DNA of 64,000 bases, from contig OZ034976.1 of NCBI GenBank assembly GCA_964030785.1, positions 1,922,001-1,986,000 on the forward strand, given 5' to 3'. How positions within the stretch are numbered: the first letter of the stretch is position 1; each line of letters begins with the position of its first letter. A program made the translations under genes and the position numbers. This stretch comes from Siderastrea siderea. Taxonomy: Eukaryota > Cnidaria > Anthozoa > Scleractinia > Rhizangiidae. This document shows, piece after piece, positions 1 through 8,679 of the stretch. Below the pieces are notes generated by a model. It saw nothing but the letters and a program-made list of their open reading frames with translations, did not search any database and was not told the DNA's origin.

Positions 1-345
1 AATGGCCGCTTTCATGAAACTCACCCCATCCACCACCCAATCCAAATGTTGAATGTCATTGATGAGGGTTTGCGCGCTGTCTCTTCGCCCGACCGTTTCC
101 CCGTCTTTTCCACCCGGTTTGGGATAGGTTTGGTCCCAGGTCGTCGATAGGATGTACCCATCTTTTTGCGCCAACTCGTACAAATTGACGTGCGTATCCG
201 GTAAGGAAATGGCACTCAACCCCACTTGCCATCCACCTCCTTGTAACCGTAACGGTTGAGGTAAACGAATCTTGAAGGAATTGGCTTGGTTGTTGGGAAA
301 TTCACGTCGGTTGGCATGACTGGGTAACGTCACGTAGAACGACAT
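1..345 (-). CDS. SFYVTL-family structural protein, 5' part only
   Basis: This is the N-terminal 115 codons of the homologue of the 349-aa protein at 24306-25355; the rest runs off the window. It begins MSFYVTLPSHA and keeps the family pattern of an SFYVTL start, an EFPNN motif, a RLPQPLRL strand and a GGGWQVG turn. The start lies 13 bases after the stop of the paralogue at 359-1402. Position in the late block suggests a virion protein (inference). I see no known domain; a jelly-roll fold is only a guess. Confidence 0.75.
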   Translation of the reverse strand, partial: MSFYVTLPSHANRREFPNNQANSFKIRLPQPLRLQGGGWQVGLSAISLPDTHVNLYELAQKDGYILSTTWDQTYPKPGGKDGETVGRRDSAQTLINDIQHLDWVVDGVSFMKAAI

Positions 346-358
346 GTTCTCTTCTTCT

Positions 359-1402
359 TCACACTACCACTTCCCTTTTAAAGTGGAGGGTCAGGAGGGC
401 ATGGCCTTCACCAAATTTCACCAGATCCCCATTGGTTTCGGCCATCTGGGTTTCCACGATTTCCACCACTTCATTGCGTACTGGGACATATTGAATATGT
501 CGAGGTTCCAAGTGGGTGGTGTTTTGTGGCTGGTACTTGATTTCTCGTAAGAGATCGGTGATGCGACCCCCCACCATGCTGCTGGTCCCTACATCACAAT
601 ACACGTGCAAAGGACGCGCCGAGGGAAATTCCAACGAGGGACGAAAGGTCTGGTTCACATTCACAAACCGCCAAGGACACGATAGACTCAATTTCAGATA
701 ATCCCCCTCCACTTTCCAAAAGATGGGCTTGTTGGCGGCATCGCGGACATCCGTCGGGGTGGGAATGGTGGAAATGCCTTGAAATTCTTGCAAGAGATTC
801 GGACCCAATCGATACTGGCCGGGGGACACTTGTTCAATCCATCCCATTCTCAGGGCCAAGGATCTGCCCCATGACACGTGCGCTACTTGTCGTTTGTAAT
901 CCACATTGGTGGTATTCAATAACAAATCCCCTTCGGAGGTCCATTCAAACGTCGGGTATAATTTAACGCCATTGTCCTCGGTCCATTTGTTTTTGGGTTC
1001 GGTTTGTTTGGCACGGCTTTGCTCGTAACGGTACACCAGTTGATGAAAAAAGTGCGATCCCGTCGACGAGGCCAATTCCTTTCTCATATCCCGACCGTAG
1101 ACAGTGAGTTCGCGACGTTGATGCCACCATCGATCGTTGCCTTGATCGTCTTGGGCATACACCCGTTCGTGCCATCGTACGTACAACAGAGGATGGGAAT
1201 CACCCACGCCTCCTTCTTCCGCTATCACGGGAATGGTGGGTAAGGATAAACTCACCATACCCACCATCCATCCTCGTCCCATAAATCGGATGGGTTTAGG
1301 CAATCGGTTTCTGAAATGATGACTCTTGTTCCCAGGAAACTCTTTGGTACTCGCATGACTCATCAACGTCACGTAAAACGAAGAGTTGGGTACCAATGTC
1401 AT
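359..1402 (-). CDS. SFYVTL-family structural protein (347 aa)
   Basis: Full-length 347-aa protein, almost identical to 23246-24289 in element B and paralogous to its neighbour at 1-345. Its N-terminus has SSFYVTLMSHA, EFPGN, RLPKPIRF and GRGWMVGM, the shared family signature. The start is four bases after the integrase stop, so no separate promoter fits between the two genes. Such SFYVTL proteins recur beside Polinton integrase genes in invertebrates (recollection, not searched). Function is unknown; a minor capsid or spike-like role is inference from the neighbours. Confidence 0.75.
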   Translation of the reverse strand: MTLVPNSSFYVTLMSHASTKEFPGNKSHHFRNRLPKPIRFMGRGWMVGMVSLSLPTIPVIAEEGGVGDSHPLLYVRWHERVYAQDDQGNDRWWHQRRELTVYGRDMRKELASSTGSHFFHQLVYRYEQSRAKQTEPKNKWTEDNGVKLYPTFEWTSEGDLLLNTTNVDYKRQVAHVSWGRSLALRMGWIEQVSPGQYRLGPNLLQEFQGISTIPTPTDVRDAANKPIFWKVEGDYLKLSLSCPWRFVNVNQTFRPSLEFPSARPLHVYCDVGTSSMVGGRITDLLREIKYQPQNTTHLEPRHIQYVPVRNEVVEIVETQMAETNGDLVKFGEGHALLTLHFKREVVV

Positions 1403-1406
1403 TGTT

Positions 1407-2585
1407 TTAGCGGCGTCGTCGTCGTCGTTTGCGGGGTCGAAGGGATGTCACGTCTCCACGAGCAATCCAACTATTGTACTTGTCGGGCCACCCTTTCCAC
1501 TTGACCAACCAACGACCTTTTTGTCGCTTAAGTACCTTCTCGATCCGAAACACCTCGGACACATGGACTTTTTGTAAATCCTCTTCATAAAACGTACCTT
1601 GGACGGGGGTCTCATCCCATTCGCGAATCTTATACGTGGGTACAGGGCCCGGCACCACACGATGCACCACAAACACTTCTTCGGTCCAACCGGGTAAATA
1701 CCCTTTTTCAAAGGTACGATGAATCGTATTGAGACGGACATGATCCCCCACCTTCAATTGGGGTTTTTTGTAGCCTTTCAATCGTTTGCTGTACAATCGT
1801 TTCCACACGGCTTCTTCGTTGTCCCACGTCACGTTTTCGGGGGGCATACCAATACTTCGATGAAGGGTGGCATTATACCCCTGCACCAACTCGGGTAGGA
1901 CATCGTCAAATTTCAACGTGTTGGCCGCGGTCAAATAACGGTACAACCGTTCTTTCAAGGTGCGGTTAAATCGTTCCACCACACTGGCTTTGGCATCCCC
2001 TTCGGTCGAAAAATGTTGAATGTCTTGCTCGTCGACCCATCGTTGAAAGGTCCGATTATAAAATTCTTTCCCTCGATCCGTTTGCAATCGATTCGGGTGA
2101 CGTCCTCCTTGTCTCACAATCTTCTCAAAGGCTTTCACGAGGGCCACGCCGGTTTTGGTTTTCAACGGTTCGACCCACGCGTACTTGGACAACACATCCA
2201 CGACGGTCAGCAAGTAGCGTATACCCCGATTATGTTTGGCCAAACGTTGCACTTCCACTAAATCCGCGGCCCATTGATCATCCAACCCCCCTACGATCAC
2301 GGGTAAGGTAGCAAAACGACGACGTCGGGGTTTATGCAAGGTGTAACCCACATCCTGTTCCAACACCCGTTGGGCTTTTTTCAAAGGGAGACCCTGGGCT
2401 TTAGCAAATCGTTGCACCCCACCTAAACTCCCCGGGGCACGAGGATCATGGTAACGGTTTAACCATTGTTGCGAGACATTGGCCTTCTTCTTCGTTGACG
2501 AAACAGGGCGTTTGGTTTTCTTCAACCATGATGACGACGAACTCCAGCGTTGGGTTCTCTTTCGAGGGGCCATACTTTTTGGCAT
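1407..2585 (-). CDS. int: Retroviral-type integrase with C-terminal chromodomain
   Basis: A 392-aa rve-superfamily integrase that inserts the viral DNA ends into host chromosomes. The catalytic core shows ADLVEV (first Asp), QTDRGKEF (second Asp) and VVERFNRTLKE (Glu). A basic N-terminus precedes it. Near the C-terminus, RIEKVLKRQKGRWLVKWKGW is a chromodomain, which may bind modified histone tails. A very basic RPRKRRRRRR tail follows. It overlaps the upstream small gene by 64 bases. The frame is intact, unlike that small gene in A. Confidence 0.93.
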   Translation of the reverse strand: MPKSMAPRKRTQRWSSSSSWLKKTKRPVSSTKKKANVSQQWLNRYHDPRAPGSLGGVQRFAKAQGLPLKKAQRVLEQDVGYTLHKPRRRRFATLPVIVGGLDDQWAADLVEVQRLAKHNRGIRYLLTVVDVLSKYAWVEPLKTKTGVALVKAFEKIVRQGGRHPNRLQTDRGKEFYNRTFQRWVDEQDIQHFSTEGDAKASVVERFNRTLKERLYRYLTAANTLKFDDVLPELVQGYNATLHRSIGMPPENVTWDNEEAVWKRLYSKRLKGYKKPQLKVGDHVRLNTIHRTFEKGYLPGWTEEVFVVHRVVPGPVPTYKIREWDETPVQGTFYEEDLQKVHVSEVFRIEKVLKRQKGRWLVKWKGWPDKYNSWIARGDVTSLRPRKRRRRRR

Positions 2586-2883
2586 TCACCCCATAAGGTC
2601 GATATGGTGGGGACCGTGTGGGGATGCGCCTTTTGAATGATTCGATACCATCGCCATGCCTCTGGGTGAGCTTTTAACCATAAGACAAACACCACCAATC
2701 GATACAGGTTGCGGTCCACATGGGTTTCTTCAAAGAGGTGGAGAGGATGCGTGTCCTCGGGACAAGGGGTATGGGGATTTGGGTGCCGGGTTGGTGATCA
2801 TATAAGACTTGACAAAGGGTTTGATGACATTGCCATTGCCCCAGGGACAAGATAGAATCCCACGCATCACACACAGACTCCAT
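2522..2883 (-). pseudogene. Homologue of the 120-aa gene, frameshifted
   Basis: Counterpart of 21773-22135 in B. The reading starts MESVCDAWDSILSLGQW and matches B for about 35 codons. It then leaves frame near 2770-2785, where A has one C fewer in a C-run than B. The C-terminal half (DRNLYRLVVFVLWLK onward, to RRHHG) continues in another frame to 2522. One base loss explains everything, so this is a recent break or a homopolymer assembly error. The product has no recognised domain; it is Trp- and His-rich and its 3' end overlaps integrase. Confidence 0.75.
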
Positions 2884-2918
2884 GGACTAAATAAAAACAT
2901 TTTTATTCGTTCTCTCAT

Positions 2919-3773
2919 TTAAAAGAGACCTAGACGGCCACAGCTGATGGCCTCTAGACCTTTCTGCCAGTTCTCCACACTGTCACTGTACTTAGGGGGT
3001 GGTGGAGCTGGGGCTACCATCATTTCTTGACGGTTCTTGAGCTCTTGAATTTCTCGTAACAATTGTTTCTCATACTCTGTCAAGGGCCGATCCTCTTTGC
3101 TTTGGACTGGCGGGCCAGGGATGTCATAGCCCCTCTTGGGATATCCTTGAGCATCACGGGTGGGTGGTTCAGCTTGTTGGTCGGCTTTTTTGGGAGGGTT
3201 GTCATGAAACCAAGTCCAGTACTTGGGACCCAAGGGTTGATCGGCCCACCGGAAGAAGCCACACGTTTTCTTGGAACAAGTCAGAAACAACCGATCGGGG
3301 TTCTGGGTCGAATGACTCTGTTGAAGCGTGGCGGGTTCGCGGCAAAAGCATTGTAAACCACCCCACATGTCCAACACTTCTACATCAGGTTGACTATACA
3401 CGGCTTTCATATACTCCAGAACTTGATCTTGACCACAAAACAGCAAACACGGTTGCATGGGGCATTTCACATACTTCCATCCCTTTTGAGATTCTCGGGC
3501 CTCCAAACGCACATTATGGCAGGGGCATACCATATAGTCCACTGAACTGGGAGGATCTTCGACATACGTCACCATGTATTCAGATGGGGATGTCTGGGGG
3601 GACACCATGTCATTCAATTCTTTCATCATATCTTCCACGGCAGCTCGGGTGTCTTCCACGACCTCGCAGACCACAGGATCACAGTCCACGGGCGTCATAT
3701 GTTGAATGCTCTTCTTCTTCTTCTTCTTCCCCGCAGGGTGTAGGCTTGGCTTTCTCTTCCGATCGACAGACAT
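2919..3773 (-). CDS. GRF-type zinc-finger protein
   Basis: Reading from the conserved second Met (MSVDRKRKP) gives 284 aa. The longer frame to 3839 begins upstream of the likely transcription start, since a TATA box lies at 3810-3818. After a Lys-rich N-terminus come two Cys/His modules: a divergent one (CPCHNVRLEA, KCPMQPC) and a clear GRF finger (CFCREPA, FLTCSKKTCGFFRWADQP). GRF fingers bind nucleic acid in Topo III, NEIL3 and APE2 proteins. Lys/Arg and Pro-rich spacers and a Gln/Glu helical C-terminus follow. It lacks about 38 residues present in the B copy. Confidence 0.8.
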   Translation of the reverse strand: MSVDRKRKPSLHPAGKKKKKKSIQHMTPVDCDPVVCEVVEDTRAAVEDMMKELNDMVSPQTSPSEYMVTYVEDPPSSVDYMVCPCHNVRLEARESQKGWKYVKCPMQPCLLFCGQDQVLEYMKAVYSQPDVEVLDMWGGLQCFCREPATLQQSHSTQNPDRLFLTCSKKTCGFFRWADQPLGPKYWTWFHDNPPKKADQQAEPPTRDAQGYPKRGYDIPGPPVQSKEDRPLTEYEKQLLREIQELKNRQEMMVAPAPPPPKYSDSVENWQKGLEAISCGRLGLF

Positions 3774-4031
3774 CGTACTCAAGGTTGATTTCACCCCCAC
3801 TGCCCATGCCTTTTTATACGTTGGGTCCTTGCCTGTCATTGGTCAGCTTATCCTACCCATATAAGGACGTCTCATCGTCCCATTGGTCAGCTTATTCAAT
3901 CCATATAAGGACCTCTTGTCTTCCCATTGGTCAGCTTTTGCCTCTCCAAATAAGGACCTCTTGTCTTCCCATTGGTCCATTGTCCCTATTTAAGGAGCTC
4001 CCTTGGTCTCTAGATCTTCATTCTCAAAGCC
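3774..4031. promoter_or_regulatory. Divergent promoter with tandem CArG and CCAAT boxes (element A)
   Basis: A direct repeat of about 45 bp lies between the GRF gene (leftward) and the SLOG gene (rightward). Each unit carries an inverted CCAAT box (ATTGGTCAGC) and a CArG-type box: CCATATAAGG at 3857-3866, CCATATAAGG at 3901-3910, CCAAATAAGG at 3946-3955 and a variant CTATTTAAGG at 3986-3995. A TATA box for the GRF gene is at 3810-3818 on the minus strand. The last variant box probably acts as TATA for the SLOG gene. CArG boxes bind SRF/MADS factors and CCAAT boxes bind NF-Y (established); use here is inferred. Confidence 0.7.
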
Positions 4032-4727
4032 ATGCCCCCAGACATTGACATGATCGGAGAACAAGATCTCGGTGCCTTGGAACTGCAAGTGGGTCATGGC
4101 CATGTGGTCTACACAGGGGGAGCCAAAGGTACGGATGCCCTCGTGGAAGAACATGCCAAACACTTTGGGATGCAACTAGAAGTCCTGGTCCCCCCGAACC
4201 ATCCTCGAGCCACTTTCACCACCCCATCGACCGTGGAAGTCCTGATGCTGGCCAACCCCCATCTTCACCAGGCGGCTGAGAAACTAGGCAAACAAATGCC
4301 CAGTCATTTTTACACCCTGCAATTGCTGCAACGCAATTATCAAATTGCCAAAAGAGCCCATACGATCTATGCCTTTGGCATCTTGGAACAGGATCATAAA
4401 CGCGTGAAAGGAGGCACTGGTTGGACTGTGCAATTGGCTATGGATCAAGGCAAATCCGTCTACCTGTTTGACATACCCAGTCAATCATGGTACCGCTCGG
4501 ACCATTACTACCAAGTCAACGAGAATGCCGCCACCCTGGTGACTGGCAGTCAATTTGTTCCTTGGGGACCTAAAAAGCCCACCCTTCATCAAAGCAGTGC
4601 TATCGTGGGATCCCGCGATGTGGACGACAAAACCCGAGCCGAAATTCAAGCCTTGTTCAACCGCACCTTCTGTCTACCCGAGAACATTGATCAATTACGC
4701 ATGGAACTGGAAGACTTTCATTTGTAA
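4032..4727 (+). CDS. SLOG-superfamily (DprA/LOG-like) nucleotide-binding protein
   Basis: 231 aa. The Rossmann-type signature VVYTGGAKGTDALVEEHA near residues 26-43, the second motif GGTGWTVQLAMDQGK, and the closing AIVGSRDVDDKTRAEI resemble SLOG proteins (DprA, LOG, SMF relatives). These bind nucleotides or nucleotide-derived ligands. It faces away from the GRF gene across a shared promoter and has a full-length homologue in B (19657-20352). A role in nucleotide signalling or host-defence interference is speculation. A phosphoribohydrolase-like activity is an alternative. Confidence 0.7.
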   Translation: MPPDIDMIGEQDLGALELQVGHGHVVYTGGAKGTDALVEEHAKHFGMQLEVLVPPNHPRATFTTPSTVEVLMLANPHLHQAAEKLGKQMPSHFYTLQLLQRNYQIAKRAHTIYAFGILEQDHKRVKGGTGWTVQLAMDQGKSVYLFDIPSQSWYRSDHYYQVNENAATLVTGSQFVPWGPKKPTLHQSSAIVGSRDVDDKTRAEIQALFNRTFCLPENIDQLRMELEDFHL

Positions 4728-5046
4728 TTGTACATAGTCAGTTTTTAGTTTTTATTTTTCAATCTGTACATAGCTTTTCTTTTAGTTTTTATTTTTCCAA
4801 TTGTACATAGCTTTCTTTTTATTTTTTCAAATTGTAGATAGCTTTTTCAATTGTAAATAGGAGCGCCCCACCCCGCGTGGCAAAGAATACAGACCACCCT
4901 TTGTAACATCAACTCTTTTTTTTTTTTTAATTAAAAAATAAAAACTGACATCACTGGTTTTGCACGTTCATCATAAATAAATGTCTCTTGACTCACAGTA
5001 GCCTTGACTCACAATAATAAACTCAAGAGGAATGTTCAAAGTCTAT
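4728..5046. repeat. A/T-rich 3' region with repeated TGTACATAGC units
   Basis: Holds no gene. Three or four imperfect units of about 40 bp, each with TTGTACATAGCTTT and a TTTTTATTTTTCAA tail, lie at about 4727-4860. They are followed by T-runs and AATAAA-type signals in both directions. This is the 3' region between convergent SLOG (+) and accessory (-) genes. The same repeat lies at 19500-19656 in B. Confidence 0.7.
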
Positions 5047-5565
5047 TTACAGTTGTAACACACGTCGTACACTCTCCATGGCCTCCCTCTCCAACTGCTC
5101 CATCCGTTCGTACTCCTCCCGCCGTTTGAGCACTTCCTCGTAAAAATAACGAATGGCCTCCCATGGGTCGTCCTTGTGGATCCGCGGCAGGTGGTCCGCC
5201 AAGTAGCCATTCACTTCTCTAAACTGCCCCAAGGTAATGGGCCACCACCTCTCGTTCATGGTGTAAACCAAACGAAAATGGATCCATGGGATGACCCTTT
5301 TCACCAACGTGTTCTTTAACATCCTATAGGTGACACTTTGCAGAGGGAGGCCATTTTCAAGTTCCACGAAACAGAGCACAAACAAACGAAGAAAGGCGGC
5401 CACGCGCTCCCGGGTCAACCCACGCCACGCTTCCTCTCACCTTTGGTACATGCCTGTAATTTGGCGCTGGACGGGCGTCTGCTCCACTCTCCTTCTCAAC
5501 GACTCTTCTCCTCCCACGTTCACCTCACTGGCTAGAGAGCCCAACGTTTTTCTCGATTCAGACAT
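5047..5565 (-). pseudogene. Helical accessory gene interrupted by one in-frame TGA; Bcl-2-like possibility
   Basis: A frame of 172 codons opens at ATG 5565 (MSESRKTLGS) and closes at 5047, broken only by TGA at 5437-5439. The TGA sits inside CAAAGGTGAGA, which also matches a 5' splice site, so it could lie in an intron. Downstream, RERVAAFLRLFVLCFVELE followed by a VIPWI segment and a WWPI segment loosely recalls BH1 and BH2 regions of Bcl-2/E1B-19K proteins. This is weak pattern similarity, not homology shown. A TATA box (TATATAAG) is at 5643-5650. B has no intact counterpart. Confidence 0.45.
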
Positions 5566-5879
5566 TTTTTCCAATAGCAACAGACAAAAGTCCACCAAGC
5601 ACGAACTCAAAGCTAGGAATGGCGTCCTGTGGCCTCCCTTGACTTATATACCCCGATTCGCGCAATGCACCATGGTCTATCTAAGGAGGGGGGAGGGGGT
5701 CCCCCCACCTCTTCCCCTCCCAAAGCATGATGGGTCTTTCTCTCATTGGCCTATTCCCTCCCACGTGACCCTTTTGTTTCTCTATAAAAAAACCCCCTGT
5801 CCCATTCCATCTTTCACACTCAATGGATGATCCAGTCCTTCAGTCCAGAAGCCCAACAAGTGATTGATCCTTTCGCCTG
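5566..5879. promoter_or_regulatory. Divergent promoter between accessory gene and RING gene
   Basis: Contains minus-strand TATATAAG (5643-5650) and plus-strand TATAAAAAA (5783-5791). Between them is a G-rich/C-rich palindromic block (GGGGGGAGGGGGTCCCCCC) next to GCGCAATGCACCATGGTCTA. The block resembles the cassette repeated at 19160-19290 and 33042-33176 in B. A short upstream frame (ATG at 5823) precedes the RING start. Confidence 0.6.
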
Positions 5880-6395
5880 ATGGCTCAATACAACAGAAAC
5901 CTGGTGGCTCCAAACAACATAAACCTGGAGGGTTACAACAACGCATGTCTGTTCTGTTTGCAACCTGTCACCAATAACACCATATTGGAATGCTGTGGGA
6001 GATCTTCTCATATCAACTGTGCTCACACCTGTCGCGAGTCATTCACACAGCCACGCCCCATCTTCAAATGTCCAACCTGCCAATACCACATTCCTCTTAA
6101 CGTCCTTGAAATCAACCCTATTCAACCATGGAAAGAAGACGAGCGGTTTGCTGCGCAAGTCATGGCCATTTGGAAAGACAATCCTTTATGGTTTGCCCAT
6201 TCTCATGCCATCGAAATGCCCGTCAAAGAAGGATACTGGGGACGACTCCTAAATGTTTTTGGCCGTTACCATTACACCATCTACTTTCTGGGTCGAACCA
6301 AAAACGAAGTCATTCTAAACATGAGAGACTGTTTGACTCAACGACTAAACCCAATGAGACCACCACCCTGCTCTAGAAGCGATTGGAAATATTAG
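5880..6395 (+). CDS. RING-like zinc-finger protein (possible E3 ligase)
   Basis: 171 aa. Residues about 24-75 carry ACLFCLQPV, ILECCGRSSHINC, HTC and FKCPTCQYHIP. This order of Cys/His pairs fits a RING or RING-like finger, which usually recruits E2 ubiquitin enzymes. The rest is unassigned, aromatic-rich, without membrane segments. It is convergent with the SFYITL gene, with about 80 bases and opposed AATAAA signals between them. The gene is absent from B, so it is accessory. Ubiquitin ligase function is inference. Confidence 0.65.
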   Translation: MAQYNRNLVAPNNINLEGYNNACLFCLQPVTNNTILECCGRSSHINCAHTCRESFTQPRPIFKCPTCQYHIPLNVLEINPIQPWKEDERFAAQVMAIWKDNPLWFAHSHAIEMPVKEGYWGRLLNVFGRYHYTIYFLGRTKNEVILNMRDCLTQRLNPMRPPPCSRSDWKY

Positions 6396-6478
6396 GAATG
6401 AAACAACCAATAAAGTATGTTCAATAACATTTTGTTGTTGTTGTGTTTTATTTATCATCTCTACATAACAGGGTTTTT

Positions 6479-7531
6479 CTATGTCCGTTGACTTTTTCTG
6501 GACAGTTCAAGGGTAATGATCGTTCTGCCTTGCTTGAAAGGAGCCGGTTGTCCATCCGCTGTTTGAATGTCCATCTCAATACTGTCAAAGATAGTCTTGC
6601 CAAGAGGAAAATACATCCGTTGCGCCGTATCAAATTGATGATCGCTATTGCCGGCATCCAAGGTACGTAAAAATCCTTTCTCTTGATTTCCCACAATGCT
6701 TTGGGACACCAGATCCGTGTAAATCATCAATTGTTGTTGCCCTTGTTGGGGTTTGACCGTTTGCGTACTGGGAAAGACTTGTCGACTGAGATTCGGACCC
6801 AAGAACAAATAATAATTGAAATCGGGGTGGGTAAAGCTGACGGACACAATACCATACGGTGGGTATTTGTTGGCAGGACCGCGGGTGGGTGTCCATTTAT
6901 GACGATCGTCGTAATCCACGATATTTTTGACCAAATATTTTTTTTCTTCCACTATTTGTTGCGTTGGCGTTCCATCTTTCACCAGTCCCATCAGTCCAGC
7001 GAATTTCCATTCCATTTCAAATTGCATGTTGGCTGGTATGAGTACATACAACGAATCTAATTCGGGGGCGATGCTTGTATTGGTGATTTTCACGTAGGGT
7101 TGAGCCAGGTTGAGAGCGGCGAGTTGTTGGCGTTTCGCCTGATCGTCCACCTCCATTTTAGTTATATCCATCATGACTTCCATGTGTTGTTTTTCCATTT
7201 CGTACGCAATGGCAATCCATGCTTCTTTCAAATTGGTGTAATACCCTGGGGGTAAATGGATTTGTTTCGTCACTTGAATCGGAGCCGTTCCATCCGCACG
7301 TTTTGGTATGTATCTCACATCGGTTTTCATCCAATGTTTTTGACTATCTTCTTGCGTCCAATTCTGTTTGGTTTGATCTCCCCATTGTTGATTAAACCCC
7401 GGGTGGGAGATATGAACCAAAGCCGCTTCCCAATCATCTTCTACCAAATAATAGGAACGAGGAAGTCGAGCCGTAAATTTTTGTCCCGTGCCTTGTGCTT
7501 GATCACTGATAAGGGTAATGTAAAAACTCAT
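6479..7531 (-). CDS. SFYITL-family protein next to the terminal repeat
   Basis: 350 aa from the conserved Met (an ATG two codons upstream at 7537 is not conserved in B). It starts MSFYITLISDQAQG and is a more distant paralogue of the SFYVTL pair at 1-1402. It is near-identical to 17867-18919 in B. Motifs KFTARLPRSYYLVEDDWEAALVH echo the RLP and GWxVG elements of the others. A TATA box is at 7561-7569 (minus strand), only about 30 bp from the start. Function unknown; virion or attachment role is a guess. Confidence 0.75.
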   Translation of the reverse strand: MSFYITLISDQAQGTGQKFTARLPRSYYLVEDDWEAALVHISHPGFNQQWGDQTKQNWTQEDSQKHWMKTDVRYIPKRADGTAPIQVTKQIHLPPGYYTNLKEAWIAIAYEMEKQHMEVMMDITKMEVDDQAKRQQLAALNLAQPYVKITNTSIAPELDSLYVLIPANMQFEMEWKFAGLMGLVKDGTPTQQIVEEKKYLVKNIVDYDDRHKWTPTRGPANKYPPYGIVSVSFTHPDFNYYLFLGPNLSRQVFPSTQTVKPQQGQQQLMIYTDLVSQSIVGNQEKGFLRTLDAGNSDHQFDTAQRMYFPLGKTIFDSIEMDIQTADGQPAPFKQGRTIITLELSRKSQRT

Positions 7532-7574
7532 CGTCATTACTCCCTAACCCTAGGGTTTACCCTTTTATACCTAC

Positions 7575-7841
7575 CCCCGCTGCAAAAATTGGACTTTGGA
7601 CTTGGAGCCCGCGTTTTCTTAGCGGTTTTAACCCACCTTGAGCCCACGATCCTTTTTTCACATTGCTCAGTGGTTTCCCATCCTAAAACACGTGACTTCC
7701 GGTTGCATGAGCCCGCGATCCTTTTTTTTCTACTGGTCAGCGGTTTCCCCTCTTAAAAACACGTGATTTCCGGTTCCGGTTATGACGTCATCCTTACATC
7801 AAAACGAGGCTACGGGGTCTATCTGGGCGCAACTTACTACT
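7575..7841. repeat. Terminal inverted repeat of element A
   Basis: Matches the inner modules of the TIRs of B: GAGCCCGCG units, AGCGGTTT units, and two CACGTGAnTTCCGGT composites (7689-7703 and 7760-7774), then a CRE (TGACGTCA, 7783-7790). It ends at 7841 with the Polinton-type AG terminus (read inward AGTAGTAAG). The outermost 50 bp differ from B, so A and B are distinct lineages. Confidence 0.8.
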
Positions 7842-8679
7842 AACATCACTTCTGTAGTTTCAGTTATCCATTTTTCTTGTTTCATTTAGTATCTAGAATG
7901 AGTTGTAACACTTCACTGTAAAAATTTGGGCTGTATAACACTTTTTAGTAAAAATATATGGCCCATAACATCTAGAAGTAAACCCCATCTAGGCCCTCTG
8001 GTATTAGTCACTAAGAGCAGTAACTCATACTAAAAGGAAACATGCTGACGTGATTGGTTATCCAGAAATGACAAATGATAAGTCCCCTTAATCAGGTGAT
8101 GGTCGGGTTTGTTCTTGGTGCTGCTTGTTTTTCGTTACAAACAAGAAAATTAATTTTAGGATTGAAGCAGCCGTGCACGCTTTTGCTACAGTGTCTCCAG
8201 CAAAAAACAACAAATCACAGAGTTGAATTCGCTTTAATACATGGAACCAGCTAATTCCAGAACGATGCAAAGAAAAGTCGCTTAGAGAAGCGTGTAGCGA
8301 AAGTATGGCGATGTTTAGCGCGAGCGATTCAACTGAAAAGAAAGAAAAAACACACAACTTAAAATGCAAAAATTACAAGTGAAAACGAAGCGAACGAAAA
8401 AGCAGCCAAAATACGGGACGATAAATACAATTACAAAGTAAAAACTTAGCAACGTAGCAACTAACTCCGAAACTGACGAACTGATGAACTGAACTATAAA
8501 CTGACATCAGTTCTTGCATTTAAATTATATCGCATACGCACTCAGAAGTCCCTTTTGGTGGGTAATTAGTGTAAAATATTTCAGCGCGCATACAAAATTG
8601 CACGTAATAACGCACAAATAAATTCTACAAGAATTTTTGTTTTCAATTCTGATTGTCTTTACTCGAAGGAGTAAAGGGC
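7842..8679. other. Host intergenic DNA
   Basis: A+T-rich host sequence between element A and the first PAN/EGF/fibrinogen-like gene. I see no gene. AACATC at 7842-7847 would be the target duplication of A if the far end matches. Confidence 0.6.

Larger units (their letters stand above)
1..7841 (-). mobile_element. Element A: partial adintovirus/Polinton, inverted relative to element B
   Basis: Nearly every gene here has a close homologue in the same relative order in element B, read on the opposite strand: SFYxTL proteins, integrase, GRF protein, SLOG protein and the terminal SFYITL protein. The outer end at 7841 reads AGTAGTAAGTTGCGC inward, like the AGTAGTAATC end of B. The other end, with capsid, ATPase and polymerase genes, lies outside the window, so the matching target duplication cannot be checked; the right flank begins AACATC. 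A differs from B in its accessory genes and has a frameshift and an in-frame stop. Confidence 0.9.

Noticed and set aside
3164..4048. 294-codon plus-strand frame
   Set aside because: Lies opposite the GRF gene and its promoter; composition and lack of conservation in B mark it as a shadow.
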